The notes under the pieces were generated by a model, which was given only the letters and a program-made list of their open reading frames with translations, searched no databases and was not told where the DNA came from. From assembly GCF_018687785.1 (NCBI RefSeq), contig NZ_LTBL01000001.1:1-64000 (forward strand): DNA of 64,000 nucleotides, in the 5' to 3' direction. The DNA is from Methanovulcanius yangii (GTDB taxonomy: Archaea; Halobacteriota; Methanomicrobia; Methanomicrobiales; Methanomicrobiaceae). Below, one piece after another: positions 30,439 to 39,336 of the stretch. Position numbers and translations under genes: made by a program. Every line of letters starts with the position of its first letter. Position 1 is the first letter of the stretch.

Positions 30439-30948
30439 TTATTTCCGGGACTTCTCTATGGTCATCCGGCACGAGGGATCGCCCATGCACATGTGCCTGT
30501 CCGAGGTGACGCGGAAATCCGGGTTGAGGCTCTCGATTGCCGCCTTCCCATACGCACCACAGAGTTGACAGGTATGCCGCCCTTCCGCATCAAAGCGGGC
30601 GGTATTTGATGCCATCGGGCACTCCTCGGTAATAAGGGTCGCCCCGGTACTCGACTCTTTTTCAACCCGTCCCCGAAGGTGCGGACCCAGCATAACCCTG
30701 GAGATCTCCTGGAATGTCCGTGCCACATCTCCTGCGGAGGAGACATTACATCCGAGCTGTCTGGCGATTTCTCCCTGTTTGCTACCCACCTGCCCCCAGA
30801 TCTCCCTTTCCGCCTGATCGAACTCCTTACGATGTTCCGGCGCAATCTTCATAAACGCCTGTTCATAGGCGAACGGAAGCATGTCCGCACACCTGGTTGC
30901 TATATCCCAGCGCCGCTCTGCTGAAATCTGTTTCATCATCTGTGCCAT
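30439..30948 (-). CDS. Conserved Cys-rich protein, function unknown
   Basis: A 169-residue protein. The first 100 residues are mainly helical. The C-terminal third has six cysteines: EECP, then CQLCG, then MCMGDPSCRM. The layout weakly recalls L-2-amino-thiazoline-4-carboxylate hydrolase-like and V4R-type Cys-rich domains in methanogens, but I cannot assign it. CGGGAGGTAG lies eight bases before the ATG at 30948; the longer frame to 31020 has no such site. It converges with the ABC exporter operon. Confidence 0.7.
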   Translation of the reverse strand: MAQMMKQISAERRWDIATRCADMLPFAYEQAFMKIAPEHRKEFDQAEREIWGQVGSKQGEIARQLGCNVSSAGDVARTFQEISRVMLGPHLRGRVEKESSTGATLITEECPMASNTARFDAEGRHTCQLCGAYGKAAIESLNPDFRVTSDRHMCMGDPSCRMTIEKSRK

Positions 30949-31442
30949 TTCGGTACTACCTCCCGGGGCATGCGGCCGGTTTTGTCCCCGGTTTCGGGGG
31001 TACCCGTTCTGAACTGCCACGCAGGTTCGCTGTGAGACGATCCAGAGGTGAGTGCCGGCCGGCTGCCACCGTAGATCACCTCCTCCACAGGACTTTCCCG
31101 CATTAAAGATTGTGGTCCATATTTGCGCCTCTGGGGAAATGGACGGTATTTTACTGAATATCTCCCGGAAATATACTGCTCACGGGGATTGATGGTATAC
31201 GCTACCCTCTGGGCACATCCGAAGCCTATACAAATGCCATGAGAGGGATTGACAGGCTGAAGATTACAAAATTGCGGCGAATGCCTGCAATCGTCATGAT
31301 ATGGAATCAATTCTCATTATTGTTTCACTCTCTTCCTCATCCCTGCGAGTATCCGGTCCGGCCGATGGCAGACAAAAAGGTATATGGCGGTGATGATGAC
31401 ATAGAATCCAAAAGCCAGCCGCTTAGGGAGAGGAAGACAAAC
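30949..31442. other. Intergenic region, no gene recognised
   Basis: About 490 bases separate two divergent genes. Reading frames here overlap each other without ribosome sites or recognisable domains. The region must contain the promoters of both neighbours. I see no convincing repeat or structured RNA. Confidence 0.5.
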
Positions 31443-31835
31443 ATGAGCGAAGAGGGAAACAGCTGTATTGCATTCAGCCTGAAATTTGCGACTGCCACGG
31501 GCGTATCTGCGCTTGTCGATGCAACGAAACGACAGATGACCGCCTGCAGCATTCCGGAAGAGAAGATAGATGCCATCTGCCTCGCCATTGAGGAGGTGTT
31601 TCTGGACATCCTGGAGAACAGCTATCCCACCCATCGCGGATATCTGGCCTTCAGCTGCTCCTATGAAGATGGAGAGCTTCTCATTAGGGTCTCGGATCAC
31701 GCCCCCTCCCGCAATATTCTTCAGGAGGAAGGCTCTTCCCTGGCATCCCTTCTCCAGTCCACGTTTGATGAGGCCACCCATTCACTGACAGGCGAGGGGA
31801 ACCGGTACGAGATGAAGGTGTGGATGGAGACTTGA
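31443..31835 (+). CDS. RsbW-like anti-sigma/serine kinase ATPase domain protein
   Basis: A 130-residue GHKL-fold ATPase. AICLAIEEVFLDILENSY is the N-box helix and LLIRVSDHAPS covers the G1 region. The family acts as anti-sigma kinases in bacteria; archaea lack sigma factors, so the partner must differ, perhaps a STAS-domain protein. No STAS or PP2C gene is nearby. The ATG at 31443 follows GGGAGAGGAAG. Longer in-frame starts lack support. Confidence 0.75.
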   Translation: MSEEGNSCIAFSLKFATATGVSALVDATKRQMTACSIPEEKIDAICLAIEEVFLDILENSYPTHRGYLAFSCSYEDGELLIRVSDHAPSRNILQEEGSSLASLLQSTFDEATHSLTGEGNRYEMKVWMET

Positions 31836-32043
31836 TTTTCGACGGGTGTGATTGCCATCCCTTCCTGCTAGGATTTTCGCGACGGTATCACCTGTGGTGA
31901 AAATGAGACCTGTTCCTTACCCTGACATGACAATAATAATCCCTGTTTTTTTGCCCCAAACCCATTTTCATTACAAAATGTCCTCAATTTTTTCATTGCA
32001 CCAATCAAAAACGCTTTATGGCAATCTTCTGTAAATACAACTA

Positions 32044-32514
32044 ATGATATCGACCACCGCAGCCGTTCTGACCATGCTTTTCGGATTCATGCTCGGGTAT
32101 GCCCTGTATGAGTGGAAGCGATACCGTCTCGGGGGGATCATTGCCGTTCCGCTGATTGTGGTATATACAATGGAGAACTGGATCTCCCTGCCCGTCATCA
32201 TCGTTGCCATCATGCTCTGTTACATCGCAGTGAATGTGATCTCAAGCCAGACGCTCCTCTACGGGAGACGGCTCCTGTACATGGTCATGATGTTTTCGAT
32301 CATAGTGACCTTCATCATCGCCTGGCTGGTTTCGATGGTGTACCCGGAACCGATCCCCTCTCTGGTGATCTTTTCCCTTTTCCCGGGGCTGATCGCCTAT
32401 AACATCCGCAAGGACAGCGTGGACTTCGATTCCAGTACGAACAGCGTCCTGATGCTCGTCCTCCAGTTCATATTTGTCTGGGGATTTGCATTCGGTATCT
32501 CCATGGTGGTCTGA
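32044..32514 (+). CDS. pgsC: PgsC/CapC-like membrane protein
   Basis: A 156-residue protein with five hydrophobic segments, of the size and character of PgsC/CapC, the membrane subunit of poly-gamma-glutamate synthase. It is followed after 13 bases by the PgsB-like ligase, the conserved gene order. A TATA-like CTTTATGG about 28 bases before the ATG suggests a leaderless message. PgsA/CapA and the PgdS-type hydrolase are not in the window. Confidence 0.8.
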   Translation: MISTTAAVLTMLFGFMLGYALYEWKRYRLGGIIAVPLIVVYTMENWISLPVIIVAIMLCYIAVNVISSQTLLYGRRLLYMVMMFSIIVTFIIAWLVSMVYPEPIPSLVIFSLFPGLIAYNIRKDSVDFDSSTNSVLMLVLQFIFVWGFAFGISMVV

Positions 32515-32527
32515 TGCGAGGTGACCT

Positions 32528-33745
32528 ATGAAAGCGTTTGTACCCCACCTGAACCACTTGATTGATGGAATGGACTTCCGTGAGCGTATCGCGGCCATTC
32601 CACAGCGCATCATCGTCGAGGGCACCCGCGGTAAATCCTCGGCGGTCGAGATGATCGAGGAGGCCCTCCGCATCCATGCCGGGGCAAAGACCCTCGCCAA
32701 GACGACCGGGGAGCATCCGCTCCTCATCCACAACGGGGAGAAGATCCCCCTGTACCGCGAACGCGAAACTGCCGTCTTCCTCGATTTCGACAACATCCCC
32801 GCCATCCTCGAGTTCGATGATATCGATACCCTGATCTTCGAGAACCAGGCGATCACCCCGTACACGATGCAGTACGTCCACGAGCTTATTCACCCGCAGC
32901 ATGTGATCATCCCGAACATCAGGATCGACCACCCCGAGGGGCTCGGGGATGACCTGCACGAAATGACCACGAATTTTGTGAAGAACATGCTTGCCACCCC
33001 GTCGAAGAAGGATGTCTACTACAGCGAGGTGATCCGGCAGGTGCATGACATAGTCGTCCCGGTGTTCCGTGAGTTCGAAGAACAGTATCCCGGGCTCATC
33101 ACCTTCCATGACATCCCGATTCCGAAACGCAAACGCCACCTGCCGGGTGCCGAAACGGCCTATCTGATCGATTATTTCCTTGAGTACTGCTACGGCTTAT
33201 CCCTCGGTCCTGAGGTCTTTCTGGAGCAGATCACGGACCGGTTCACCATCCATAGGGGGCCTCAGGGGGTCGAGTATTTCGACGGGGCGAAGATCAACGA
33301 CCCCATCTCGTTTATCCAGGTCATGAATTACATCCTTCCGAAGACGGAGAAAAACTTCTCGCTCGTGGCCTATTTCCGCCCCGACCGGGTGGACCGCGTG
33401 CGGATTTTCGAGGACTTCACCAGGGAGATCAACGAACGTTTCGGGGACCGGATCGACCATATATGGCTCGCCGGGCACGGGACGCAGCACTTCCGGCAGC
33501 TGATGCCCGACGAACTGCGGGCAAAGACCACCGCCGGTGTGACGGAGAAGGATCTCTGCACCATCGTCGAAACGGCCGCTGGGCAGGACACCGTCATCGT
33601 AACGATGGTAAACCGCGTCAACACCTTCATGGACTGCCTCATCGCACTGCTGGAAGGAAAGGAGCCGAAGGAGGGGTGCACCATCTGCGAGTACGACCCG
33701 GTCACCGGCCTGCCCCATGCACATCTGCAGCCGATGGACTATTGA
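32528..33745 (+). CDS. pgsB: PgsB/CapB-like Mur-ligase-family amide ligase
   Basis: A 405-residue Mur ligase central-domain protein. The P-loop reads IVEGTRGKSSAVEMI and ENQAITPY is the family's second motif. PgsB/CapB polymerises glutamate through gamma-amide bonds, with PgsC in the membrane. Only these two subunits are adjacent here. Archaeal homologues are found without pgsA, so the product could be a poly-gamma-glutamate surface polymer or another gamma-linked peptide. GAGGTGACCT lies just before the ATG. Confidence 0.85.
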   Translation: MKAFVPHLNHLIDGMDFRERIAAIPQRIIVEGTRGKSSAVEMIEEALRIHAGAKTLAKTTGEHPLLIHNGEKIPLYRERETAVFLDFDNIPAILEFDDIDTLIFENQAITPYTMQYVHELIHPQHVIIPNIRIDHPEGLGDDLHEMTTNFVKNMLATPSKKDVYYSEVIRQVHDIVVPVFREFEEQYPGLITFHDIPIPKRKRHLPGAETAYLIDYFLEYCYGLSLGPEVFLEQITDRFTIHRGPQGVEYFDGAKINDPISFIQVMNYILPKTEKNFSLVAYFRPDRVDRVRIFEDFTREINERFGDRIDHIWLAGHGTQHFRQLMPDELRAKTTAGVTEKDLCTIVETAAGQDTVIVTMVNRVNTFMDCLIALLEGKEPKEGCTICEYDPVTGLPHAHLQPMDY

Positions 33746-33864
33746 AGGTGGGATCTCCCCCCGCTCCCCAGTACTAAAAGGGGTCTTTCATCCCCCGGTC
33801 CCACGATAATTCATGCCTGCCCGTGGAGCAACCATTATCATTTCCTCTGTATATATCAGAGTCC

Positions 33865-34092
33865 ATGGACCCGATCCTCAAGGCGCAAAAAAGTTTCAAC
33901 GGCGTGCAGGTATCCTTCCTCTCCGGTGATGTAACCCACTCGGTACTTTTCAGTTATGAAAACCTGATCGAGTTGGGCATCAATGTGTCCAGCCTACTGG
34001 ACCACCCGGAATATTATGGGGTCGACAGGAACGGACGCATCGTCCGGACGGATTTCTGCAAAATGGACCTGCATTCCTGCGAAGAAAAGTGA
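33865..34092 (+). CDS. Small hypothetical protein
   Basis: Seventy-five residues from the ATG at 33865 (MDPILKAQKSF); an in-frame ATG at 33823 would add 14. There are no membrane segments and one C-terminal cysteine pair region (DFCKMDLHSCEEK). I do not recognise it. A TATATATC lies only ten bases before the shorter start, too close to be its promoter. It converges with trkA. Confidence 0.5.
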   Translation: MDPILKAQKSFNGVQVSFLSGDVTHSVLFSYENLIELGINVSSLLDHPEYYGVDRNGRIVRTDFCKMDLHSCEEK

Positions 34093-34168
34093 TGCGGGGT
34101 GACTCCCGCACCAAAAAAGGAAATTCATTGACAGTCGTTGGCTCCGAAATCCTCTGGAGTATCCGGCG

Positions 34169-34852
34169 TTATGGTGCCGGTTCCGGTGTCTCCTCTCCTT
34201 CTTCCTCGTCCCTGAATCCATCATAGATATTTTCGACGAACTCGACACGGGTGGCGATGATGATCTCGTCGCCCTCCTTTACTACCGGATTCTGGTTGTA
34301 CAGGAGAAAATCGCTGTTCCTGTAGAGGCCGATGAAGGCGCTGTTTTTTGGGAGGCTAATCGCCGCCAGCTCGGTCCCATCGAATTTCTTCCCTGCAATC
34401 ACGCTGATGAACCGGACGTCTCCCCGCATCATCGTCGAGAGTTCTATGGTGTCGATGCCACGCAGCGTATGGTAGATGCTAATGGACGTTGTCTGCGGCG
34501 AGTTGACGACATGATGAAAGCCCAGCCGTTTTGCCACCGTCATAAATCCGACATCTTCGGTTGTGATGATGATATTGGGGACGTTGAAGACCTTTGCAAT
34601 GAGCCCGATGATGATGTTGTCCTGGTCGTGATCGGTGCAGGCAACGATTGCATCCGCCTTCTCGATCTCCGCCTTCTCCAGGATATCGGGCCGGGTTCCT
34701 TCCGCATTGATGACAGTGCAGTCGAGCGTCTCGGAGAGTTCCTTTGCGAGAGTCGGGTTTCGCTCGATGAGTATTACTTCCGATCCGGTCCGGATCAGTA
34801 TTTTGGCCAGGTTGACCCCGAGGGCTGTGCCCTCAACGATGATGACCCGCAT
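34169..34852 (-). CDS. trkA: TrkA-type NAD-binding potassium uptake regulator
   Basis: A 227-residue protein: an N-terminal RCK_N Rossmann domain (VEGTALGVNLAKIL, ILIERNPTLAKELSE) and a C-terminal RCK_C domain around NSAFIGLYRNSDFLL and GDEIIIATR. It binds nucleotide on the cytoplasmic side and gates TrkH. The Rossmann glycine motif is atypical (Gly-Thr-Ala-Leu-Gly). It starts five bases after the trkH stop on the same strand. The last 15 residues are acidic and Pro-rich. Confidence 0.92.
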   Translation of the reverse strand: MRVIIVEGTALGVNLAKILIRTGSEVILIERNPTLAKELSETLDCTVINAEGTRPDILEKAEIEKADAIVACTDHDQDNIIIGLIAKVFNVPNIIITTEDVGFMTVAKRLGFHHVVNSPQTTSISIYHTLRGIDTIELSTMMRGDVRFISVIAGKKFDGTELAAISLPKNSAFIGLYRNSDFLLYNQNPVVKEGDEIIIATRVEFVENIYDGFRDEEEGEETPEPAP

Positions 34853-34857
34853 GGTTC

Positions 34858-36285
34858 CTACCTCTTAACCCATGTTCGGGGGAAGAACAATATAAAGAGT
34901 GGTATGATCTCGATTCTTCCGAGGAGCATGTCTATGATGAGCACCCCTTTCAGGATATCCGGCATCGCTGCACTGGTGATGCCGCAGGAAAGACCGACGG
35001 TCCCCAGCGCACTCGAGACCTCGAAGAGGGCGTTATCCAGCCCGAAGCCATGGAGCATGAAGATAAAACTGGAGGTCACGAGAATCATTGAGTAGAGAAA
35101 GACGAATGTGAGGATGTTGTAGACCATCTCGCTCTCAATCACTTCTTCGCCAATTTTGAGTGGGGTGAGGGCCTCTCTTGGAAGGAAGTACCGGATGAAG
35201 ACCAGGTGCACGACTTTCAGGAGGATGACCAGCCTGAGGATCTTGATGCCGCCGGCCGTTGACCCGACGGACCCTCCGACCCACATCAGAACGGTAAGGA
35301 CTGCCTTTGCCCCCTCCGGCAGCATATTGATGTCCACCGTAGCAAATCCGGCCGTGCTCAGTGCCGATAATGCCTGGAACACGGTGACCGACACCGCCTC
35401 ACCGAACGGGAGGCTTCCTGCGAGGGTGAAGATCATGAGAAGAATACCGACGAGAGCGAAAATCAGGAAATACCTGAACTGGATATCGGTGAAAAACGCC
35501 TTTTTATCCTCGAACATTTTGGGATAGAGACTGAAATTGAACGCTCCCATCAGGCAGCTGATAGTGATGAGAAATGGAATGACAAATCCGGAAAATCCGG
35601 CGACGGACTCGGATTTTGTGGAGAAGCCGCCTGTGGAGACGGAAGAGAGGGCATGACAGACGGCATCGAAGGGAGACATGCCGCCGAACATGAGGATAAT
35701 AAATGAGACTGCGGTGAGTACACAGTAGATCTTCACCAGCAGGGTGGCCGTTGCCATGACTGTCGGCCGGGTCTTTTGCTCCCCGGCATTGACGGCATAC
35801 AGACGGTAGGCGCTGATGCCGGGGGTCACGAAGACCATCAGGATGATGATGACGATGCCGATGCCGCCTATCCATTGGAGCCATGACCGGGCGAAGAGAA
35901 ATACCGGTCCGACGTCTGCCGGGGCAACGGAGAGGCCGGTTGTGGTCACCCCCGAGACCGCCTCGAAGAAGGCATCCAGAAAGGGCATCCCTGTCGAGAG
36001 GCTGAAGGGGATGGCGCTCAGAAGAGCGGTGAATGGGAAGATGAGCGCTGCAATGACGAGTGATTCCTTCCATTCGAGGTCCGCCTCGGGAAGCAGGCGG
36101 TGAAAGAGATAGCCAAGGGCGATGATTGTGCACCCGATGACTGCGTAAATGGAGGCAATGGAAAAATCCCCGAAGTATATGGCAACAATGAGGGGCACTG
36201 TAAGGGCCGCCCCCGCACCCATCATCAGCACTGCAAGGTACTTCAGGACGATCATGGGTTTGACGGGGGAAACCAGCTCGTACAT
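34858..36285 (-). CDS. trkH: TrkH/KtrB-type potassium transporter
   Basis: A 475-residue membrane protein with the four pore repeats of the Trk/Ktr superfamily: SGVTTTGLSV, SSVSTGGFSTKS, SALSTAGFATVD and SALGTVGLS, each carrying the selectivity-filter glycine. It forms the K+ channel-like subunit that partners TrkA. I place the start at the ATG at 36285 (MYELVSPVKPM); a TTG at 36327 would add 14 residues, and neither has a clear ribosome site. Confidence 0.92.
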   Translation of the reverse strand: MYELVSPVKPMIVLKYLAVLMMGAGAALTVPLIVAIYFGDFSIASIYAVIGCTIIALGYLFHRLLPEADLEWKESLVIAALIFPFTALLSAIPFSLSTGMPFLDAFFEAVSGVTTTGLSVAPADVGPVFLFARSWLQWIGGIGIVIIILMVFVTPGISAYRLYAVNAGEQKTRPTVMATATLLVKIYCVLTAVSFIILMFGGMSPFDAVCHALSSVSTGGFSTKSESVAGFSGFVIPFLITISCLMGAFNFSLYPKMFEDKKAFFTDIQFRYFLIFALVGILLMIFTLAGSLPFGEAVSVTVFQALSALSTAGFATVDINMLPEGAKAVLTVLMWVGGSVGSTAGGIKILRLVILLKVVHLVFIRYFLPREALTPLKIGEEVIESEMVYNILTFVFLYSMILVTSSFIFMLHGFGLDNALFEVSSALGTVGLSCGITSAAMPDILKGVLIIDMLLGRIEIIPLFILFFPRTWVKR

Positions 36286-36394
36286 GGGAATAGTCGTATT
36301 ATGGGAAGAGAGGAGATAATCCTTCAATCAGGCGTTTCCGACACCGGGTGCGGGCCTTTCCTGCGGTCTGTTCAGTCTTATACCAACTTTTCAT

Positions 36395-36745
36395 CTATGT
36401 TATTTTAAACTCAACTGCTTCTTTTTCAAGGAAATACCCGAGTACGGTCCTGATGACGACCACCACGGCAAGCATGATGAGCTCCTCCTGGGTGGGGGCG
36501 ATGATCGTTGCAAGGATATCCGCTGCAATGAGAAACTCAAGCCCGAAGACAATCTTGCTTGTCAGATACATCCTAATCTGGTTGTACTTGATGTCGACTT
36601 TGTTGAATTCGAGAAGAATGACCGACACGGCCGCCCTGATGCCGCCATAGATGATGAGGGCTGCTCCCGCAACCTCAAAGAAGAACGTGAGAATCTGGAG
36701 AAGGGTATAGAAGCCTGCGTAGATGTCGACGGCCAGAAGACTCAT
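36395..36745 (-). CDS. DUF1622-family small membrane protein
   Basis: A 116-residue protein with three hydrophobic segments and the phrase EVAGAALIIYGGIRAAVSVI, typical of DUF1622. The central NKVDIKYNQIRMYLTSKIVF loop is basic. Function unknown. I start at the ATG at 36743-36745; the longer frame upstream lacks hydrophobic or conserved sequence. It lies on the same strand as trkHA, 70 bases upstream of trkH. Confidence 0.75.
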   Translation of the reverse strand: MSLLAVDIYAGFYTLLQILTFFFEVAGAALIIYGGIRAAVSVILLEFNKVDIKYNQIRMYLTSKIVFGLEFLIAADILATIIAPTQEELIMLAVVVVIRTVLGYFLEKEAVEFKIT

Positions 36746-36831
36746 AGTCAGAGAATGGGACGAACATAATAAAATACTTGTCCCGGACGGCAATACGGAC
36801 TGCATTCCCCGTCCGGGACGCCTCGGCCAGC

Positions 36832-37392
36832 CTAAAGGCCGAAATATTCCAGTCCTGCGAGCACCGCCGCAATCAGGATGCAGAACGGAATGATGACATA
36901 CCACGGATTGACCTTCAGGGCATCGGGGATCGTCATGGACCGGAAGACACCTCTGGAAAGGATCTTCTCGTCGAGGGCGGGATAGGCCGCGGCAAAGATC
37001 CCCGCCCCGACGAGAATCCCCGTCACCCCGCCGAAGAGGGCGTCGAGGGCGCCGTGGCCAACCGCTCCGGCGACGGTGCCGGGGCAGTAGCCGAGGACGG
37101 CAAATCCCATCCCGAAGATGATGCCCCCTACAACCGTCGATCCGATGGAGCCGGGCTTTGGGTGCAGTTCGACCAGTCCACGGCCCAGCATCAGATAGAT
37201 CCCGATCATCCCTACGAGCACCGCGGTGAGCATCACCTTGACGACCGTAAAGTCCGTAAGGAGGAGCTGACCGAGGATCACGTTGTATTCGGTCACACCC
37301 CCGATGTAGAGGAATACTCCGAAACAGAGGCCGATGAGAAGTCCGATGGCGAGTTGCAGGCGGTTGTTTTCATGCAGGTGGTCAAGCGTCAT
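36832..37392 (-). CDS. YeeE/YedE-family membrane protein (half 2)
   Basis: A 186-residue protein with four or five hydrophobic segments and GMGFAVLGYCPGTVAGAVG, whose Cys-Pro-Gly is the family signature. YeeE-type proteins import thiosulfate or other sulfur species through conserved cysteines. GAGGTG lies five bases before the ATG at 37392. It follows a second YeeE-like gene after nine bases; the two probably form one transporter. Confidence 0.85.
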   Translation of the reverse strand: MTLDHLHENNRLQLAIGLLIGLCFGVFLYIGGVTEYNVILGQLLLTDFTVVKVMLTAVLVGMIGIYLMLGRGLVELHPKPGSIGSTVVGGIIFGMGFAVLGYCPGTVAGAVGHGALDALFGGVTGILVGAGIFAAAYPALDEKILSRGVFRSMTIPDALKVNPWYVIIPFCILIAAVLAGLEYFGL

Positions 37393-37401
37393 CGTCACAC
37401 C

Positions 37402-37902
37402 TCACCAGAACACCCCGTACAGGAGAAACGCCGTCACGATGCCTGAGATGAAGAAGACAACGACGGCAATCCAGCTGGATACCGCAAGCTGCAGTGTCCC
37501 GCTGATCCCGTGCCCGCTGGTGCATCCGCCCGCCCAGCGCGAGCCGAGTCCCATGAGGATGCCGCCTGCAAAGGCGACGGCGAGGCGGAGGGCCGTGTCA
37601 TACCCGAAGGTGTCACCGAAGAGCGTCGGCACCCATTCCAAAGCGAATCCGCCCGTCAGCATTGCCGCGGCAAATGCCCCGAGAAAGACCCCCGCGACCA
37701 GCATCCATTCCCAGTCCACGACGGGGGCAAACTTCCGGTAGTAGGGTTTCTCCTCCGTCTTCTTCCCCCGGAAGAGGCGTTCGATCATCCCGCTCGTCCG
37801 TGCGTACGCAGTCGAACACCCGAGCGGTTTGTTCGAGAGCAGAAATGCTACCCAGCTCAGGATGCCTATTCCCGCCCCGGCGATATATGGTGTCCATTCC
37901 AT
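37402..37902 (-). CDS. YeeE/YedE-family membrane protein (half 1)
   Basis: A 166-residue membrane protein with SNKPLGCSTAYARTSGMIER near the N-terminus and GLGSRWAGGCTSGHGISGT near the C-terminus. The two cysteines match YeeE/YedE proteins, which conduct thiosulfate. GAGGTGAG lies six bases before the ATG at 37902. It is followed by the second half-gene and preceded by the rhodanese/metallo-beta-lactamase protein, an arrangement typical of sulfur-oxidation or sulfane-sulfur handling modules. Confidence 0.87.
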   Translation of the reverse strand: MEWTPYIAGAGIGILSWVAFLLSNKPLGCSTAYARTSGMIERLFRGKKTEEKPYYRKFAPVVDWEWMLVAGVFLGAFAAAMLTGGFALEWVPTLFGDTFGYDTALRLAVAFAGGILMGLGSRWAGGCTSGHGISGTLQLAVSSWIAVVVFFISGIVTAFLLYGVFW

Positions 37903-37936
37903 TGGTATCTCACCTCGTCTTCTTTCCAATGCACCC

Positions 37937-39307
37937 TTACGTCTTCATGAACCCTGCGGCGATGTAGCCCGTGATCCCCCCGGCGGCGTTATAGACGTCG
38001 GAGAAGCCCTTCTGCTTTAGAATACTGCAGGCGAGGCTCGAGCGGTGTCCACTCCGGCACATCGCGATTGTGGGTGTGTCCGGGTCGAGGTCTCCCGCCC
38101 GTGTCCTGAGGTCCATTGCCATGATATTGACGGCGCCCGGAATATGCCCGGCTTCGTACTCCTCCCGTGCCCGGACGTCGACGAGCACGGTTGCCGGGTC
38201 TTTCAGTTTCTCGTGCACCTCGGAAGGGGAGAGCTGATGGATGTGATCGGTGGTGTATCCTGCCATCACCCATGCATGCGTCCCCCCTTCGAGGTAGCCG
38301 ATGGTCCGGTCGAGGCCGACCCGCCTGAGTTGTATGACCGCCTCTTTGGCCTGTGTCGGGCTGTCGGTGACGAGGAGGATGTCCCTGTCCGGCGGGAGCA
38401 CCCATCCCGCGAAGGTCGGGAAGTTGCCGCCCATGTCGATGTGGTAGCTGTCGGGGATGTGCTGCCCCCCGAATGTGGCATAGTCGCGGATGCTCACCAC
38501 GATGGTATCCGCATCCTTCATCCTCTCGTGGAATTCAGCCGGTTTCATCGCCCGCAGGGAAGGCAGCGTTCTTACGAGTGCCGGTCCCTTCCGGTTGATG
38601 TCGCTGCACCGGGCGAAGTGGTCGGGTGCGGGGGGCATATTGACGGTCAGTGACCGGATGAACTCTTCCGTATCGCCGATTCGGAGCGCCGGGTTGTAGG
38701 TGTTTTCGTATCCGATCGTCGAAAACCGCATTGCCCCCATCGCCTTTCCGCAGAGGGATCCCGCTCCGTGTGCCGGGAATACCAGGCATTCGGGTGGCAG
38801 GGTCATGACCTTTGTGTGAAGGTTGTCGTACAGCTGTTCTGCGAGCACGCGGGCTTTTCCCGGGAAAAGGTCGGGGCGCCCCACGTCCCCGACGAAGAGG
38901 GTGTCCCCCGTGAATGCCGCCACCGGCGTACCCCCACGGGAGGTGTCTGCGACAACGTAGACCAGGCAGTCGGGGGTATGTCCGGGGGTCTCAAGGACAT
39001 GAAATTCCATGTCCTCGATGCGGAAGGTATCACCGCCGCTGAGAGGGACATGCTCGAAAGTGCAGTGCCCCGCGGCAGGGGCATAGATCCTCGCACCCGT
39101 CTGTTCGGCAAGATCCATATGTCCCGAGACGAAGTCGGCATGGAGATGCGTCTCAAGAATGTGAGTAATCTTCAAGCCCTCTGCCGCGGCTGCCTCGATA
39201 TAACGGTCCACGTCGCGGCCGGGATCAATGATCGCACAGCTCGTATTTCCTCCAATCAGGTATGAGCTGTGGGCAATTTTTTCGATAAAGAACTGTTTAA
39301 GGAGCAT
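37937..39307 (-). CDS. Persulfide-dioxygenase-like MBL-fold protein with tandem rhodanese domains
   Basis: A 456-residue protein. Residues 1-240 are an ETHE1/BlrB-type metallo-beta-lactamase: ETHLHADFVSGH, FTGDTLFVGDVGRPDLFP and FPAHGAGS supply metal ligands. Two rhodanese domains follow; the second has an active-site Cys in IAMCRSGHRSSLAC, while the first lacks it (VTDSPTQAKEA). Relatives oxidise glutathione or CoA persulfide or handle sulfane sulfur. I use the ATG at 39307, preceded by AGGATGG. It is the first gene of a run with the two YeeE-like genes, so a joint role in sulfur handling is likely. Confidence 0.9.
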   Translation of the reverse strand: MLLKQFFIEKIAHSSYLIGGNTSCAIIDPGRDVDRYIEAAAAEGLKITHILETHLHADFVSGHMDLAEQTGARIYAPAAGHCTFEHVPLSGGDTFRIEDMEFHVLETPGHTPDCLVYVVADTSRGGTPVAAFTGDTLFVGDVGRPDLFPGKARVLAEQLYDNLHTKVMTLPPECLVFPAHGAGSLCGKAMGAMRFSTIGYENTYNPALRIGDTEEFIRSLTVNMPPAPDHFARCSDINRKGPALVRTLPSLRAMKPAEFHERMKDADTIVVSIRDYATFGGQHIPDSYHIDMGGNFPTFAGWVLPPDRDILLVTDSPTQAKEAVIQLRRVGLDRTIGYLEGGTHAWVMAGYTTDHIHQLSPSEVHEKLKDPATVLVDVRAREEYEAGHIPGAVNIMAMDLRTRAGDLDPDTPTIAMCRSGHRSSLACSILKQKGFSDVYNAAGGITGYIAAGFMKT

Positions 39308-39336
39308 CGTATCCATCCTGAATCTGAATGATTGTC

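Noticed and set aside
31852-32034. Small reading frame of 60 residues before pgsC
   Set aside because: It has no ribosome site or known domain and overlaps the promoter region of pgsC.
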